A stretch of DNA of 64,000 nt from NCBI RefSeq assembly GCF_016745505.1, contig NZ_JAERUC010000011.1:1-64000 (forward strand), given 5' to 3'. The stretch is from Streptomyces silvae (GTDB taxonomy: Bacteria; Actinomycetota; Actinomycetes; Streptomycetales; Streptomycetaceae). This document shows, in pieces, positions 8,691 through 18,500 of this stretch (positions are counted from its first letter, which is position 1; every line of letters begins with the position of its first letter). The translations under genes and the position numbers were made by a program. The notes beneath the pieces were generated by a model that was given only the letters and a program-made list of their open reading frames with translations, was not told where the DNA came from and did not search any database.

Positions 8691-9793
8691 ACATGGCCGT
8701 TGGGCGGGGTCCGGCCGTGGTCCGCGCCCGTCAGCTCCCGCCAGTGGTCGCCCGGCGGCAGCACCGCGGGCGACGTCACGACCCGGGGCAGCGCGTACGG
8801 GTGGTGGTCGCGGAGCCAGCCGATCATCTGCTCCCGCACCGCGCAGCGCACCGTCCAGATGTCGTCTGCGTCCTTCGCGGTGACCACCGCCCGCACCTCC
8901 ATCGTGGTCGGGGAGGTGTCCGTGACGGCCAGGGACCAGTCGCGGCCGTCCCAGGCGGCGCACTGGCCGAGGATGTCGCGCAGCTTGTCACGCATCGCGG
9001 AGACCGGGGCCGAGTGGTCGAGCTGGAAGAAGACGGTGCCGGACATCTGCACGCCGCCGCGCGACCAGTTCTCGAACGGGTTGCTCGTGAAGTAGGACAC
9101 CGGCATGGTGAACCGCCGCTCGTCCCAGGTCCGTACGGTGAGGAAGGTCAGGGTGATCTCCTCCACCGTGCCCCACTCCCCGTCCACGACCACGGTGTCG
9201 CCGAGCCGCACCATGTCGCCGAAGGCGATCTGGAACCCGGCGAAGAGGTTGCCGAGGGTCGACTGGGCCGCGACACCGGCGACGATGCCGAGCACACCGG
9301 CCGACGCCAGCATCGACGTTCCGACGGACTGCATCGCGGGGAAGGTGAGCAGCATCGCGGCGACCGCGACGGTCGCCACCACCGCGGTGACCACACGCTG
9401 GATCAGCGTCACCTGGGTCCGGACCCGGCGGACACGGGCGGGGTCGCGCGTCGAGGTCGCGTAACGGGCGTACGAGGACTGGACGATCGTGGCGGCCACG
9501 CGGATCACCAGCCAGGCCGTCGCCCCGATCAGCACCAGGGTCAGGACCTGGCCGATCGCGTCCCGGTTGTCGCGCACCACGTCGATCCTGAGCTGGCCGA
9601 AGCTCGCCCTCAGCAGCGCCGTGCAGAGCACCACCTGGAGGGGCGGACGGCAGAGCCGCAGCAGGCCCCAGAGAGGCGTCTCGTGATGGCGGCTGTCCGC
9701 GCGGCGCAGCAGCAGGTCGACCAGCCACCCCACCAGCAGGGTGATCACCAGCGACCCGCCCAGCACGAGCAGCGGTCGCAGTACGTTCTCCAT
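8651..9793 (-). CDS. MscS family mechanosensitive ion channel
   Basis: 380 aa inner-membrane channel that opens under membrane tension. Hydrophobic segments lie in the first 180 residues. The pore-lining helix is the Ala/Gly-rich segment SAGVLGIVAGVAAQSTLGNL, followed by the beta domain (GDMVRLGDTVVVDGEWGTVEEI) and a cytoplasmic vestibule. ATG at 9793 was chosen because GGAGG precedes it; the open frame begins 19 codons earlier without a good ribosome site. It is divergent from the hydrolase at 9840, with only 46 bp between. The C-terminus comes from a tandem repeat unit. Confidence 0.92.
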   Translation of the reverse strand: MENVLRPLLVLGGSLVITLLVGWLVDLLLRRADSRHHETPLWGLLRLCRPPLQVVLCTALLRASFGQLRIDVVRDNRDAIGQVLTLVLIGATAWLVIRVAATIVQSSYARYATSTRDPARVRRVRTQVTLIQRVVTAVVATVAVAAMLLTFPAMQSVGTSMLASAGVLGIVAGVAAQSTLGNLFAGFQIAFGDMVRLGDTVVVDGEWGTVEEITLTFLTVRTWDERRFTMPVSYFTSNPFENWSRGGVQMSGTVFFQLDHSAPVSAMRDKLRDILGQCAAWDGRDWSLAVTDTSPTTMEVRAVVTAKDADDIWTVRCAVREQMIGWLRDHHPYALPRVVTSPAVLPPGDHWRELTGADHGRTPPNGHVPTPDKAPRTGRG

Positions 9794-9839
9794 TCCGTCG
9801 TCCTCCAAGAGTCGGGGCGGGCCTGGCACCATGGAGCGC

Positions 9840-10409
9840 ATGAACATCATGCTTTTCCACTCGACCTACGGTCTGAGGCCGGCCGTGCACGCGTCTGCCG
9901 AGCGGCTGCGCGCAGCCGGGCACGAGGTGCGCGTGCCCGATCTCTTCGAGGGGCACACCTTCGAAACGGTCGAGGAAGGAATGGCCTTCAAGGACCAGGT
10001 GGGCAAGGACGAGCTGCTCAAGCGTGCCGTGCTGGCCGCCGCGCCCTACTCGGACCAGGGCCTCGTGTACGCGGGATTCTCCTTCGGGGCCTCCGTGGCG
10101 CAGACCCTCGCGCTCGGCGACGCGAAGGCCCGCGGGCTGCTGCTCCTCCACGGCACGTCGGACATCGCCGAGAACGCCTCGGTGGACGAGCTGCCCGTGC
10201 AGCTGCACGTCGCCGACCCCGACGCGTTCGAGTCGCCGGACTGGCTGAACAGCTGGTACCTCCAGATGCAGCGGACCGGGGCCGACGTCGAGATCTACCG
10301 CTATCCCGGGGCCGGGCACCTGTACACGGACCCCGAGCTGCCCGACTTCGACCAGGACGCCGCCGAGCTGACCTGGAAGGTCGCGCTCGGCTTCCTGGCC
10401 ACGCTGTAG
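9840..10409 (+). CDS. dienelactone hydrolase family protein
   Basis: 189 aa alpha/beta hydrolase, shorter than classical dienelactone hydrolase (about 235 aa). The nucleophile elbow reads GFSFG, so a Ser replaces the Cys of true dienelactone hydrolases. A late Asp (HVADPDAFE) and His (PGAGHLY) complete a plausible triad. Start at the ATG at 9840, preceded by GGAG; an in-frame ATG nine bases earlier is possible. The substrate is unknown. A strong hairpin terminator follows. Confidence 0.85.
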   Translation: MNIMLFHSTYGLRPAVHASAERLRAAGHEVRVPDLFEGHTFETVEEGMAFKDQVGKDELLKRAVLAAAPYSDQGLVYAGFSFGASVAQTLALGDAKARGLLLLHGTSDIAENASVDELPVQLHVADPDAFESPDWLNSWYLQMQRTGADVEIYRYPGAGHLYTDPELPDFDQDAAELTWKVALGFLATL

Positions 10410-10413
10410 CCAC

Positions 10414-10457
10414 CCGGGCGGGGCCGCGCACCCCGGTGCGCGGCCCCGCCCGGTTTT
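10414..10457. terminator. 19-bp perfect hairpin terminator between converging genes
   Basis: The arm at 10414-10432 is perfectly complementary to 10435-10453 with a two-base apex, followed on the plus strand by TTTT (10454-10457). It ends the hydrolase transcript and probably also the phoD transcript arriving from the other side. Confidence 0.85.
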
Positions 10458-10463
10458 GGCCGG

Positions 10464-12134
10464 TCAGCGCACCGGGGCGTTCACCCGCTCGATCTTCTGG
10501 GTGCCGCTGAGCGTGCGGTAGGAGCGGACCCAGGACGACGTCGCGTCCTTCGCGGTCTTGTCGGAGACCGCGTAGTAGTCCATCTGCGAGCGCTCGGCCG
10601 TCACATCGAGGACGCCGTAGCCGTGCGAGTCCAGATCGACCCACTTCACATGGCGGTTGGCGGCCTTCACCGCTGCCGCCGCGACCAGCGACACCGTCTG
10701 CGGGGCCACCCGCAGGATGTCGTCCAGGTTGTCCGAGGTCACCGACGTCACCACGAACTCGGTCGCCGCGGAGGCGGACAGCGGGTACGTCGCCGCCTTC
10801 ACCGGTACGTCGTTGGCCCACGCCATGTGGATGTCACCGGTGAGGAAGACCGTGTCCAGGACGCCGTTGTCCCGCAGATGGGAGATCAGCTCCTTGCGGT
10901 CGTCCGTGTAGCCGTCCCACTGGTCGACGTTGACCGCGAGCCCCTCCGAGGGCAGCCCCAGCAGCTCCGCAAGCGGCGCGAGGAGATGGGCCGGCAGCGC
11001 CCCGAAGGCGACCGGCGAGATCATCACCGAGGTGCCGACCAGCTTCCACCGGGCGTCGGACGCGGTCAGACCGGCCTTCAGCCAGTCCAGCTGGGCCCGG
11101 CCCGTGATCGTGCGCTCCGGGTCGTCGACCGCGCCGTTGCCGATCGAGGCCTGCTCGGAACGGAAGCTGCGCAGGTCGAGCAGGTGCAGCTCGGCGAGCC
11201 GGCCGAAGCTCAGACGCCGGTAGACGGTGCCCTCGGTGGAGGCGCGGACCGGCATCCACTCGAAGTAGGCCTGCTTCGCGGCGGCGACCCGGGCGGCCCA
11301 CGAGCCCTCCGTGCCGGGGGTGTGGTTCTCGGCGCCCCCCGACCAGGCGTCGTTGGCGAACTCGTGGTCGTCCCAGATCGCGATCACCGGATGGGTGGCG
11401 TGCAGGGTCTGGAGGTCTGTGTCCGTCTTGTACGTGCCGTGCCGGAGGCGGTAGTCGGCGAGCGTGGTGATCTCGTGGAGCGGGGCGTGGGGACGTACGA
11501 CGGTGTCCTGGGTCGGATAACTGCCCGACGCGTACTCGTAGATGTAGTCGCCCAGGTGCAGCACGGCGTCCAGGTCGGTGCGGTCCGCGAGATGGCGGTA
11601 CGGGGAGAACCAGCCCGCCTCCCAGTTGGCGCAGGACACCACGCCGAACCGGATCCCCGGGACGGTGGCACCGGCGGCGGGCGCCGTGCGGGTGCGGCCG
11701 ACGGGGGAGACGATGCCCTGGCCGCCCTCGGTCCCGCCGGGCGGGGCCGAGAAGCGGAACCAGTACGTCGTGGCGGGGCGCAGCCCGCGGACGTCGGCCT
11801 TGACGGTGTGGTCGGAGGCGGCCCGTGCGACGGCCGTGCCCCGGGCCGCGACCCGGGTGAAGGCCTTGTCCTCGGAGATCTCCCAGATCACCGGGGTGTC
11901 GGCGCCGGTGCCCGAGCCGGGCAGGGCGCCGGGGGAGGGGGTCACACGGGTCCACAGGAGGATGCCGTCGGGCAGCGGGTCGCCCGAGGCGACGCCGTGC
12001 AGGAAGGCGGGGCCGTCGGCGGCGTGGGCGCCGGCGGCGGTGGCGGTGAGCACGGAGCCGGCGACCGCGGTGGCGGCGGCGGCCTTGACGACCGTGCGGC
12101 GGCTGGGTGTCGCGGAGAGGTGTCGTCTGGTCAC
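10464..12134 (-). CDS. phoD: secreted PhoD-type alkaline phosphatase/phosphodiesterase
   Basis: 556 aa extracytoplasmic metallo-phosphoesterase that releases phosphate from phosphate esters. The N-terminus has a Tat signal with SRRTVVK (residues 11-17), a hydrophobic Ala-rich stretch and a likely cleavage after GAHA near residue 38. An N-terminal PhoD domain is followed by the catalytic domain with metal-ligand motifs [27 protein letters not shown] and [10 protein letters not shown] at 12134 begins MTRRHLS. A near-perfect hairpin with a direct GTTCGC repeat lies just upstream and may bear on phosphate control. Confidence 0.93.
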   Translation of the reverse strand: MTRRHLSATPSRRTVVKAAAATAVAGSVLTATAAGAHAADGPAFLHGVASGDPLPDGILLWTRVTPSPGALPGSGTGADTPVIWEISEDKAFTRVAARGTAVARAASDHTVKADVRGLRPATTYWFRFSAPPGGTEGGQGIVSPVGRTRTAPAAGATVPGIRFGVVSCANWEAGWFSPYRHLADRTDLDAVLHLGDYIYEYASGSYPTQDTVVRPHAPLHEITTLADYRLRHGTYKTDTDLQTLHATHPVIAIWDDHEFANDAWSGGAENHTPGTEGSWAARVAAAKQAYFEWMPVRASTEGTVYRRLSFGRLAELHLLDLRSFRSEQASIGNGAVDDPERTITGRAQLDWLKAGLTASDARWKLVGTSVMISPVAFGALPAHLLAPLAELLGLPSEGLAVNVDQWDGYTDDRKELISHLRDNGVLDTVFLTGDIHMAWANDVPVKAATYPLSASAATEFVVTSVTSDNLDDILRVAPQTVSLVAAAAVKAANRHVKWVDLDSHGYGVLDVTAERSQMDYYAVSDKTAKDATSSWVRSYRTLSGTQKIERVNAPVR

Positions 12135-12163
12135 GGGCCATCACCCTACTGGCGGGTAGAGCG

Positions 12164-12200
12164 AACAGGCGGGCGAACAAAGGAAGTTCGCCCGCCTGTT
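12164..12200 (-). promoter_or_regulatory. perfect 15-bp hairpin with GTTCGC direct repeat upstream of phoD
   Basis: AACAGGCGGGCGAAC (12164-12178) is perfectly complementary to 12186-12200 around the loop AAAGGAA. On the minus strand it reads GTTCGCCCGCC then TGTTCGCTC, giving two GTTCGC units 12 nt apart, 35-60 nt before the phoD start. PhoP boxes in Streptomyces are 11-nt direct repeats of GTTCACC-like units, so this is a weak PhoP-box candidate. Alternatively it is the terminator of the upstream minus-strand gene. Confidence 0.45.
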
Positions 12201-12352
12201 GGCCGGATGTCGCCAGGAGTTACGCCTGCCGCCCCCGCGGGGCCGCGGGATCTCCCGTCACGCGGGAGGTCCCGTCGGTCCGGGGCTCCCGTCGGCGGCA
12301 GGCCCCGTCGGTCCGGGGATCCCGTCACGCGGCGGGGCTCCGTGAGGCAGGG

Positions 12353-13168
12353 TCAGCCCTTCAGTGCCTTGGTGACCGCCGTGTTGAAGTCGGCCACGGT
12401 CATGGGGGCGTTCTCGCTGCCCTCGGCGGTGAGTGTCTTGCCGTCCATCTTGAGCGTCGGCGTGCCCTGGACACCGCTCTTGTCGAACGCCTTGGACATC
12501 TTGATCGCCCAGGCGTCGTACGTGCCGTCCTCGACGTCCTTCTGGAACGCCTTGTTGCCCTTCAGCGCGTCCACCGACTCCGCCACGTCGAGCAGGTAGC
12601 TGTCCTTGGCGAACTTGTCGTCCGTCTCCTCGGGGTGGTACTTCGCGGAGTACAGCGCGGTCTTGTACTCCAGGAAGGCGTCCGGGCTCACGTTCAGCGC
12701 CGCACCCAGCGCGCTCAGGGCGTTCTTCGAGCCCTCGCCGCTGTCCGAGTTGTCGATGAAGGTCGCACCGACGTACTTGATCTTGTACTTGCCGGCCTCG
12801 ACGTCCTTGGCCACGGTCTCGCCGACCGTCTGCTCGAACGTGGCGCAGATCGGGCAGCGCGAGTCCTCGTACAGCTCCAGGGTCTTCTTGGCGCTCGACT
12901 CACCGATCACGACGGTCGTGCCGTCGTCGCCCGAGGTGTTCTTGGGGGCGGTGACGTTCTTCGCGTCGGCGGCGGCCTCCCAGGCGGAGGGCTTGTTCAG
13001 CTGCATCACGCCGTAGCTGACCGCGCCGGCGACGGCGAGCACGGCCACGACCGAGACGCCGACGACGACCTGCTTGCGGGCCTTGTCCTTCTTGGCCTGG
13101 CGCTCGCGCTCCGCGCGCAGCCGCTCGCGGGCGGCGGACTTGTTGGCCTGGGTGTTGCGCTTGCTCAT
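12353..13168 (-). CDS. membrane-anchored thioredoxin-fold (DsbA-like) protein
   Basis: 271 aa. A basic, Arg/Lys-rich cytoplasmic head of about 33 residues, one membrane helix (residues about 34-55), then an extracytoplasmic DsbA/thioredoxin_4 domain with active-site CPIC in DSRCPICATF and the cis-Pro region GVQGTPTL. Expected to form or shuffle disulfides in exported proteins. ATG at 13168 after GGAG. An equal-length paralogue with CPVC lies at 50707-51522. Forty bases separate it from the upstream membrane protein gene. Confidence 0.9.
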   Translation of the reverse strand: MSKRNTQANKSAARERLRAERERQAKKDKARKQVVVGVSVVAVLAVAGAVSYGVMQLNKPSAWEAAADAKNVTAPKNTSGDDGTTVVIGESSAKKTLELYEDSRCPICATFEQTVGETVAKDVEAGKYKIKYVGATFIDNSDSGEGSKNALSALGAALNVSPDAFLEYKTALYSAKYHPEETDDKFAKDSYLLDVAESVDALKGNKAFQKDVEDGTYDAWAIKMSKAFDKSGVQGTPTLKMDGKTLTAEGSENAPMTVADFNTAVTKALKG

Positions 13169-13208
13169 GGGGATGCTCCGTAGGGGGTTCGAAGGGGGGT
13201 ACCGCGAC

Positions 13209-13949
13209 TCAGGCAGAGGTGAGGGCCATGAGCGGCGGGCCCCTCCGTCCCACGGAGTGCACCAGGAAGCGGGCCGGTGCGAGCGGGTGCGGGCGCCCGG
13301 CGCGACGGGCGGGCTGTGCGCGCCGCCGGGCCGTGCCCACCACGGCGACCGCGGTGAGCAGCGGCCGGAAGGCGACGGCCGCGGCCGCGCGCAGCAGCCC
13401 CGCGAGCGCCGACTCGCCGCGCCGCAGCCAGGCGGCGGCCAGCAGGCCCACCGCCACGTGCGCGGCCAGCAGCAGCCAGGGGACCGCGGGACCCGGCGAG
13501 GCCAGCAGGGCGGCGGCATGGCCGCCCTGGCCGGTCACCCCGGCCAGCGGTGTGCCGACCGACGCCACACCGGAGAGCCCGTCGGCCCCGCTTCCTGCCT
13601 CGCCGCCGCAGAGCACGTCGACGCCCACGGAGCGCAGCGGGCCCGCGATCGGGCCGCCCGCCGCCCCGTAACAGAGGTGCTGGCCGGTGGTGAACACGGT
13701 GTCGGCGGCCAGCTCCAGCGGGACCAGCAGCCCGGCGATCGCCCCGAAGCCGCGCTCCCGGCCGGCCAGTGCGAACGCCACGGCGAAGACGGCCCCGGCC
13801 AGCAGCGCCACGACGGTCAGCGGCAGCGGAACCCGGGAGAGCAGCACATGGGACGCGGACGAGAGCGTGACGACGAGCGCGGTGAACAGCGCCGCGCGTA
13901 CCGCTCTGATCCTGGTCCCTGATACGTCCATCGCCGGAGAGTGTGTCAT
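13209..13949 (-). CDS. integral membrane protein of unknown function
   Basis: 246 aa; I do not recognise the family. There are about five hydrophobic segments, three in the first 95 residues and two after a Gly/Ala-rich luminal-looking loop that carries two Cys (QHLCYG and DVLCGG). The C-terminus is Arg-rich. Its position immediately upstream of, and probably cotranscribed with, the DsbA-like gene raises the possibility that it works with that protein; this is inference. ATG at 13949 after AGGA. Confidence 0.75.
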   Translation of the reverse strand: MTHSPAMDVSGTRIRAVRAALFTALVVTLSSASHVLLSRVPLPLTVVALLAGAVFAVAFALAGRERGFGAIAGLLVPLELAADTVFTTGQHLCYGAAGGPIAGPLRSVGVDVLCGGEAGSGADGLSGVASVGTPLAGVTGQGGHAAALLASPGPAVPWLLLAAHVAVGLLAAAWLRRGESALAGLLRAAAAVAFRPLLTAVAVVGTARRRAQPARRAGRPHPLAPARFLVHSVGRRGPPLMALTSA

Positions 13950-14017
13950 GCGTTCCTGTAAGCGAGCCCTAAGGACGCCGCGGGAGGCCCGGAGCCCGGG
14001 TCTCCCGCGCGCGGGTC

Positions 14018-15343
14018 CTACAGGCCCGGGATGCGGCCGTTGCGGAAGAGGTCGACGAAGATCTGGTGGTCGGCGCGGGCGCGGGCGCCGTAGCCGTGCG
14101 CGAAGTCCACGAGGAGCTCCGCGAAGCCGTCCTCGTCGGCCGCGATGGCCGCGTCGATCGCGCGCTCCGTGGAGAACGGCACCAGCGAGTGCCCGCTCTC
14201 GTCGTCCGCCGCCGAGTGCATCGTCGCCGTGGCCCGGCCGAGGTCGGCGACCACCGCCGCGATCTCCTCCGGCTCGTCGATGTCGGACCAGTCCAGGTCC
14301 ACCGCGTACGGAGAGACCTCGGCGACCAGCTGCCCCGACCCGTCCAGCTCCGTCCAGCCGAGCCACGGGTCGGCGTGCGCCTGGAGCGCGCGCTGCGAGA
14401 TCACCGTGCGGTGGCCCTCGTGCTGGAAGTAGTCCCGCACGGCCGCGTCCGTGACGTGCCGGGAGACCGCGGGGGTCTGCGCCTGCTTGACGTAGATCAC
14501 CACGTCGTTCTCCAGGGCGTCGCTGTTGCCCTCCAGCAGGATGTTGTACGAGGGCAGGCCCGCCGACCCGATGCCGATGCCCCGGCGGCCGACGACGTCC
14601 TTCACCCGGTAGGAGTCGGGCCGGGTGAGGCTCGACTCCGGCAGCGTCTCCAGATAGCCGTCGAACGCAGCGAGCACCTTGTAGCGCGTCGCCGCGTCCA
14701 GGTCGATCGCGCCTCCGTCGGCGGTGAACCGGCGCTCGAAGTCCCGGATCTCCGTCATCGAGTCCAGCAGGCCGAACCGGGTCAGCGAACGGGCGTCGCG
14801 CAGCGCGCCGAGCAGCGGGCCGTCGGCGGTGTCCAGGGTGAAGGGCGGCACCTCGTCGTTCTTGGCGCCCGTCGCCAGGGCGTGGATCCGCTCCCGGTAG
14901 GCGGCGGCGTAGACCCGGACGAGCTCGGTGATCTGGTCGTCGCCCAGGGCCTTCGCGTAGCCGATCAGGGCGACGGAGGCGGCGAAGCGCTTCAGGTCCC
15001 AGGTGAAGGGGCCCACGTACGCCTCGTCGAAGTCGTTGACGTTGAACACGAGCCGGCCGTTGGCGTCCATGTAGGTGCCGAAATTCTCGGCGTGCAGATC
15101 GCCGTGGATCCACACCCGGCTCGTGCGCTCGTCCAGATAGGCGCCGGAGTGCTGCTCACGGTCCAGGTCGGCGTAGAACAGGCCGGCGGAGCCCCGGTAG
15201 AACGCGAACGCCGAGCCGGCCATCTTGCGGAACTTGACCCGGAAGGCGGCGGGGTCGGCGGCCAGGAGCTGCCCGAACGCGGTGTCGAAAACGGCGAGGA
15301 TCTGCTCCCCGCGCTCTTCTGCGCCGGTCTGCGTGTCCGACAT
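14018..15343 (-). CDS. DUF2252 family protein (kinase-like fold)
   Basis: 441 aa. DUF2252 proteins resemble aminoglycoside/choline kinases. The Brenner-type motif HGDLHAEN (residues 80-87) and a metal-binding NDFD (103-106) are visible, as are GRRGIGIGSAGLPSYNILLEG and a C-terminal helical part. Physiological substrate unknown. ATG at 15343 with AGGAGG upstream. It diverges from dnaE. Confidence 0.9.
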   Translation of the reverse strand: MSDTQTGAEERGEQILAVFDTAFGQLLAADPAAFRVKFRKMAGSAFAFYRGSAGLFYADLDREQHSGAYLDERTSRVWIHGDLHAENFGTYMDANGRLVFNVNDFDEAYVGPFTWDLKRFAASVALIGYAKALGDDQITELVRVYAAAYRERIHALATGAKNDEVPPFTLDTADGPLLGALRDARSLTRFGLLDSMTEIRDFERRFTADGGAIDLDAATRYKVLAAFDGYLETLPESSLTRPDSYRVKDVVGRRGIGIGSAGLPSYNILLEGNSDALENDVVIYVKQAQTPAVSRHVTDAAVRDYFQHEGHRTVISQRALQAHADPWLGWTELDGSGQLVAEVSPYAVDLDWSDIDEPEEIAAVVADLGRATATMHSAADDESGHSLVPFSTERAIDAAIAADEDGFAELLVDFAHGYGARARADHQIFVDLFRNGRIPGL

Positions 15344-15546
15344 CGCTGGGTGCCTCCTGGTACATGGCGTTCATGACAAAAGGGACGGGCGTCCCCGCTC
15401 TTCCAACGCGCGACCGTACCCCGGAGTGCCCGCCGGTTGTCACCTCGGAGACGTAGACTTCCACGCTGTCCCCCCGGGTCCCTCCCGGCCCGATCCGAAC
15501 GACGGAACCCAGCCGTCATCCCGAGTTCTTCCGGAGGCACAGCGCC
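15344..15546. other. divergent intergenic region between DUF2252 gene and dnaE
   Basis: 203 bp holding both promoters. The dnaE ribosome site CCGGAGG is at its right end. A TAGACT hexamer near 15456 could be a -10 box, but I find no well-spaced -35. No gene is seen. Confidence 0.35.
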
Positions 15547-18500
15547 GTGAGCAAGCCGCCATTCACGCACCTGCACGTCCACACCCAGTACTCGCTGCTG
15601 GACGGTGCCGCGCGGCTCAAGGACATGTTCGAGGCGGCGAACACGATGGGCATGTCGCACATCGCCATGACCGACCACGGCAACCTCCACGGCGCCTACG
15701 ACTTCTTCCACTCGGCCCAGAAGGCCGGGGTGACGCCGATCATCGGGATCGAGGCCTACGTCGCCCCCGAGTCGCGCAAGCACAAGCGCAAGATCCAGTG
15801 GGGCCAGCCCCACCAGAAGCGGGACGACGTCTCGGGTTCCGGTGGTTACACCCACAAGACGATCTGGGCGGCGAACAGCACCGGCCTGCACAACCTCTTC
15901 AAGCTCTCCTCGGACGCGTACGCCGAGGGCTGGCTGCAGAAGTGGCCGCGTATGGACAGGGAGACCATCTCCCAGTGGTCCGAGGGCCTGATCGCCTCCA
16001 CCGGGTGCCCCTCCGGCGAGGTGCAGACCCGGCTGCGGCTCGGCCAGTTCGACGAGGCGGTCCAGGCGGCCTCCGACTACAAGGACATCTTCGGCGAGGG
16101 CCGGTACTTCCTGGAGCTGATGGACCACGGCATCGAGATCGAGCGCCGGGTCCGTGACGGGCTCCTCGAGATCGGCAAGAAGCTGAACATCCCGCCGCTC
16201 GTGACGAACGACTCGCACTACACGTACGCCCACGAGGCGACGGCGCACGACGCGCTGCTCTGCATCCAGACCGGCAAGAACCTCTCCGACCCGGACCGCT
16301 TCCGCTTCGACGGCACCGGCTACTACCTCAAGACGACCGACGAGATGTACGCCGTCGACTCCTCGGACGCCTGGCAGGAGGGCTGCGCCAACACCCTCCT
16401 GGTCGCGCAGCAGATCGACACCACCGGCATGTTCGAGAAGCGCGACCTGATGCCGAAGTTCGACATCCCGGAGGGCTTCACCGAGGTCACCTGGTTCCAG
16501 GAGGAGGTCCGGGTCGGCATGGAGCGCCGGTACCCGGGAGGCGTCCCCGAGGACCGGCAGAAGCAGGCCGAGTACGAGATGGACATCATCATCCAGATGG
16601 GGTTCCCGGGGTACTTCCTCGTCGTGGCCGACTTCATCATGTGGGCCAAGAACAACGGCATCGCGGTCGGCCCCGGCCGTGGTTCCGCCGCCGGTTCGAT
16701 CGTCGCGTACGCCATGGGCATCACCGACCTCGACCCGATCACCCACGGGCTGATCTTCGAGCGCTTCCTCAACCCCGAGCGCGTCTCCATGCCCGATGTC
16801 GACATCGACTTCGACGAGCGCAGGCGCGTCGAGGTGATCCGGTACGTGACCGAGAAGTACGGCGCCGACAAGGTCGCCATGATCGGCACCTACGGCAAGA
16901 TCAAGGCCAAGAACGCCATCAAGGACTCCGCGCGCGTCCTCGGCTACCCGTACGCGATGGGCGACCGCCTCACCAAGGCCATGCCCGCCGACGTCCTCGG
17001 CAAGGGCATCGACCTCAGCGGCATCACCGACCCCAAGCACCCGCGCTACAGCGAGGCGGGCGAGATCCGGGGGATGTACGAGAACGAGCCGGACGTCCAG
17101 AAGGTCATCGACACCGCCAAGGGTGTCGAGGGCCTCGTCCGGCAGATGGGCGTCCACGCCGCCGGCGTGATCATGTCCAGCGAGCCCATCGTCAACCACG
17201 CCCCGGTCTGGGTCCGGCACACCGACGGCGTCACCATCACGCAGTGGGACTACCCGCAGTGCGAGTCGCTCGGCCTGCTGAAGATGGACTTCCTCGGCCT
17301 GCGCAACCTGACGATCATGGACGACGCCATCAAGATGGTGAAGGCCAACAAGGGCATCGACCTGGAGATGCTCTCCCTGCCGCTGGACGACCCCAAGACG
17401 TACGAGCTGCTCTGCCGCGGTGACACGCTCGGGGTGTTCCAGTTCGACGGCGGCCCCATGCGTTCGCTGCTGCGCCAGATGCAGCCCGACAACTTCGAGG
17501 ACATCTCCGCCGTCTCGGCCCTCTACCGGCCGGGCCCGATGGGAATGAACTCGCACACGAACTACGCCGAGCGCAAGAACGGCCGCCAGGAGATCACCCC
17601 GATCCACCCGGAGCTGGAGGAGCCGCTCAAGGAGGTCCTCGGCCTCACCTACGGCCTCATCGTGTACCAGGAGCAGGTGCAGAAGGCCGCCCAGATCGTC
17701 GCCGGCTACTCGCTCGGCGAGGCCGACATCCTGCGCCGCGTGATGGGCAAGAAGAAGGCCGACGAGCTGGCGAAGAACTTCGTCCTCTTCGAGGCAGGCG
17801 CCAAGAAGAACGGCTTCTCCGACGCGGCCATCAAGGCGCTCTGGGACGTGCTGGTGCCCTTCGCCGGATACGCGTTCAACAAGGCGCACTCCTCGGCGTA
17901 CGGCCTGGTCACCTACTGGACCGCCTACCTCAAGGCGAACTACCCCGCCGAGTACATGGCGGCCCTGCTGACCTCCGTCAAGGACGACAAGGACAAGTCG
18001 GCGGTCTACCTCAACGAGTGCCGGCGCATGGGCATCAAGGTCCTCCCGCCGAACGTCAACGAGTCCGAGTCGAACTTCGCCGCCCAGGGTGACGACGTAA
18101 TCCTCTTCGGGCTCACCGCCGTCCGCAACGTCGGGCAGAACGTGGTCGACTCGATCATCAGGTGCCGCAAGGCGAAGGGGAAGTACTCCACGTTCCCCGA
18201 CTTCCTCGACAAGGTCGAGGCGGTCGTCTGCAACAAGCGCACCGTCGAATCGCTCATCAAGGCCGGCGCCTTCGACGAGATGGGACACACCCGCAAGGGA
18301 CTCGTCGCCCACCACGAGCCGATGATCGACAACGTGGTGCAGGTCAAGCGCAAGGAGGCCGAGGGACAGTTCGACCTCTTCGGCGGCGGCGAGACGGACA
18401 GCGACGAGCCGGGCTTCGGTCTCGACGTGGAGTTCTCCGACATCGAGTGGGAGAAGTCCTACCTGCTCGCGCAGGAGCGCGAGATGCTCGGCCTGTACGT

